Source of the DNA: Candidatus Iainarchaeum sp.
GTDB lineage: Archaea; Iainarchaeota; Iainarchaeia; JAADDC01
Length of the DNA: 7,570 bases
Direction of reading: 5' to 3'
NCBI GenBank assembly: GCA_015520865.1
Contig: WAPE01000050.1
Span: 1-7,570 of the forward strand
Position numbers and translations under genes: made by a program. Of this stretch, positions 6,009 to 7,570 are shown in pieces (positions within the stretch are counted from its first letter, which is position 1; every line of letters begins with the position of its first letter). The notes beneath the pieces were generated by a model. It did not search any database and was not told where the DNA came from. It worked only from the letters and a program-made list of their open reading frames with translations.

Positions 6009-7262
6009 ATGGAGGAAGAGAAGAAGGGAAGAAACATAAAGGAGCGTATCTGGAAATTCCTTCATCCCATGAGCAAGATAGCGTCGGAGTTTAAGAAATC
6101 TTTCGAAAAAGCGGATATAGAAAAACTTCTAGAGGAAGGAAAAGGTATTTACTTGATGAATGTCGGAAGTCCCGAAGAGGGTTATCGCCTCATAAGGACG
6201 AAACCTCGCGTGATAATACTTCATCCAGAATTCATGAAGGCTATGCTAAAAGAATTGGGTTCTTCCGATGAAAGACATATAAAAAGCGCTATAGCTAAGC
6301 TCGAAAGCATAGCTAAACGGGGAGAAAAAGCCGTAATTATGCTCCCACTTCAACACCTCTACCTAAAAGCTGCCTGGAATGTTTATAAAAGGCTCAAGAA
6401 TGAGCTTGGTGATAGACTGAAGTCTTTCGCAGTAACAGGATCCATCCTAACGGGAAACGTAGAAGGGGTTCCTGTTAAAGTCCAGAAAGTTCAAGATATC
6501 CAAACAGGGGAAGTAAAGAATGTCGTTCATCTCGGTGTATTAGATGATCTAGATCTGGTTGTCGTCGTTGAAGGTCTTAAAGACGAAGAAAGGGAGAAGA
6601 TAAGAAGAATAATTGAAGAAGAGATAGAAAAAAGTGGTCTTCCTTCCACAAATCCAGCTTCCCTTCAAGAGGGTATACTTGACGATTCTCGTCCCTTTAT
6701 ACTTGATCAATCAGACATTCGGAACCTAGCACACTACTTCCACAAAGAGAAACCAATTCTATTCTTCGATCAAAAACATATGGAATGGGCTAGCAAACTA
6801 CTAAACAACGAAGAGTTCCGAAGGCTAGCTGAGAGGGAAGCAGAAGAATACAGAAAAAAGAAGCAGTTTTACAGAGAAAAAGTAGATGAATACCTTGAAA
6901 AAGTGTTTAAGGATGAACTAAAAAGAATCGAAAAGGGTGAAAAACCGAGCAAGGAGATACAAGCCATTTCTGAGAATCTCCCACTTTTCTTGCACCTTTT
7001 TCAATCAGGCTACTTTAGAGACAACATCGATCGATTGATTGGGGAATATATAAAGGAGGCAAAGAAGGAGGGTATTCCGCCTTCAGAAGCGAATGAGAAG
7101 CTACGAAGAGCGCTAGCAGCCGTAATAAAAAGGTATATGGAAGCTTCGGCCAACATTTACAAGACAGCCCATTCAGGAAAGTTGCTCGAGAGATTCCAGA
7201 TCTACAAAAAGGTCAAAGAGTTCTACAAAAATGCTCTAAAAAGAACTAGATCAAACCCTTAA
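6009..7262 (+). CDS. Hypothetical protein with nucleotidyltransferase-like signature
   Basis: A 417-residue soluble, strongly charged protein that I cannot place in a named family. Residues 12-26 (ERIWKFLHPMSKIAS) match the N-terminal motif of the helical protein encoded at 4697-5254. The segment FAVTGSILTG (140-149), then after 30-odd residues DDLDLVVVVEG (179-189), resembles the polymerase-beta-like nucleotidyltransferase pattern hG[GS]...DhDhhV, with Gly144-Ser145 and Asp180/Asp182 as the metal ligands. The usual gap is about 10-13 residues; here it is 34 and looks like a strand-rich insertion. No third carboxylate is certain, with Asp225 or Asp226 as possibilities. Residues 262-310 and 342-415 are long charged helices, probably coiled coil. 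The ATG at 6009 fits a leaderless start from the TATA region at 5980-5990. The gene is A+T-rich and divergent from two other unknown genes. The reading frame is certain; the function is a hypothesis. Confidence 0.72.
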   Translation: MEEEKKGRNIKERIWKFLHPMSKIASEFKKSFEKADIEKLLEEGKGIYLMNVGSPEEGYRLIRTKPRVIILHPEFMKAMLKELGSSDERHIKSAIAKLESIAKRGEKAVIMLPLQHLYLKAAWNVYKRLKNELGDRLKSFAVTGSILTGNVEGVPVKVQKVQDIQTGEVKNVVHLGVLDDLDLVVVVEGLKDEEREKIRRIIEEEIEKSGLPSTNPASLQEGILDDSRPFILDQSDIRNLAHYFHKEKPILFFDQKHMEWASKLLNNEEFRRLAEREAEEYRKKKQFYREKVDEYLEKVFKDELKRIEKGEKPSKEIQAISENLPLFLHLFQSGYFRDNIDRLIGEYIKEAKKEGIPPSEANEKLRRALAAVIKRYMEASANIYKTAHSGKLLERFQIYKKVKEFYKNALKRTRSNP

Positions 7263-7283
7263 AAACTTCTTTAACTTCTTTCT
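7263..7283 (+). terminator. Pyrimidine-rich probable terminator
   Basis: Directly after the TAA of the 417-residue protein gene the plus strand carries three T-rich clusters (CTTCT, TTAACTTCTT, TCT) with no hairpin. T-tracts of this kind end transcription in many archaea. The TTTAA at 7270-7274 might instead, or also, be a weak TATA box for the next gene. Confidence 0.4.
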
Positions 7284-7286
7284 AGC

Positions 7287-7295
7287 GGAGGTGAT
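7287..7295 (+). promoter_or_regulatory. Strong Shine-Dalgarno sequence ahead of the threonyl-tRNA synthetase gene
   Basis: GGAGGTGAT is fully complementary to the usual 3' end of 16S rRNA. It is ideally spaced (8 bases from GGAGG) for the GTG at 7300, but that frame ends at TGA 7345-7347 after 15 codons. The synthetase ATG at 7310 is 18 bases from GGAGG, which is too far, and a second GGAGGG abuts that ATG, which is too close. Confidence 0.5.
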
Positions 7296-7309
7296 AACGG
7301 TGAGGAGGG

Positions 7310-7570
7310 ATGGACAAACAGAAGGACCACGTGGACTACGCCGATGAGATGGATATCCTTGTGCCCCACGAGCACAGGTATTCTGTCCTCGATAGGAGCT
7401 TTGGTTCTTTGATCGGGGCTGGACTTCCGTTGTTTTCGGTCGGTGGAGGTATCCTTCGATGGGTTCTATACCAGATATTGACGGATTTTCACGTACAGAG
7501 GGGCTACAAGGTAGTAATGACTCCGGCGGTGGCTTCGACAGAGCTCTACAAGGTATCAGGGCACTATGAC
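7310..7570 (+). CDS. thrS: Threonyl-tRNA synthetase, catalytic core (3' end missing)
   Basis: The first 87 residues run off the right edge. They match the start of the class II catalytic domain of threonyl-tRNA synthetase, which charges tRNA-Thr in the cytoplasm. DHVDYADEMDI (residues 6-16) corresponds to the family's DHRKLGKELDLF, GAGLPLFSVGGGILR to GPGLPLWLPKGAIIR, and RGYKVVMTPAVASTELYKVSGHYD contains motif 1, its invariant proline and the K-x-S-G-H-x-D signature. The protein begins directly at this core, with no TGS or editing domain ahead. TGA at 7301 is in frame, so ATG 7310 is the first possible start. Archaeal enzymes with a stand-alone catalytic subunit and a separate editing protein are known in Crenarchaeota, and this could be one; other class II synthetases (SerRS) fit less well. 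Confidence 0.83.
   Translation, partial: MDKQKDHVDYADEMDILVPHEHRYSVLDRSFGSLIGAGLPLFSVGGGILRWVLYQILTDFHVQRGYKVVMTPAVASTELYKVSGHYD

Noticed and set aside
1..7570. CRISPR array, insertion sequence or transposase
   Set aside because: No regularly spaced direct repeats, no terminal inverted repeats around a gene, and no transposase or integrase motif were seen.

Overview
The window reads as chromosomal DNA of an archaeon. The protein-coding starts sit about 26 bases from TATA-like boxes, which implies leaderless mRNAs, while genes inside an operon carry Shine-Dalgarno sequences. The single tRNA has no encoded CCA and has its own TATA box. The proteins are rich in Lys, Glu and Arg, and AGG/AGA arginine codons are common, which would suit a thermophile. 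I cannot assign the lineage from the sequence alone.

Layout, left to right. (1) Positions 1-780: the 3' part of a plus-strand gene for a coiled-coil protein with a transglutaminase-like cysteine protease domain. (2) 781-950: a gene-free stretch with small hairpins. (3) 951-1025: tRNA-Arg(GCG), minus strand, followed by its TATA box and a conspicuous hairpin with an internal loop (1071-1120) that touches the stop codon of the next gene. (4) 1119-3555: a minus-strand operon encoding a processive family-2 glycosyltransferase, a membrane-anchored thioredoxin-fold protein and a half-length MFS protein. The genes overlap by 61 and 4 bases, so they are probably co-expressed for envelope or extracellular polysaccharide work. 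(5) 3607-4686: a flavodiiron protein (O2/NO detoxification), divergent from the operon and sharing one palindromic TATA box with it. (6) 4697-7262: three genes I do not recognise from families, two on the minus strand and one on the plus strand, in visibly more A+T-rich DNA. The plus-strand gene has a nucleotidyltransferase-like signature. All three N-termini carry a related short motif (E...K..HP..KI.S in two, a weaker form in the third). This is the best candidate for an undescribed system. (7) 7310-7570: the start of a threonyl-tRNA synthetase that begins directly at the catalytic core, with no TGS or editing domain.

The flanks are ordinary metabolism and translation genes. The A+T-rich trio between the flavodiiron and threonyl-tRNA synthetase genes looks like an inserted accessory cassette. 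Its divergent genes share a TATA region, which suggests joint expression.
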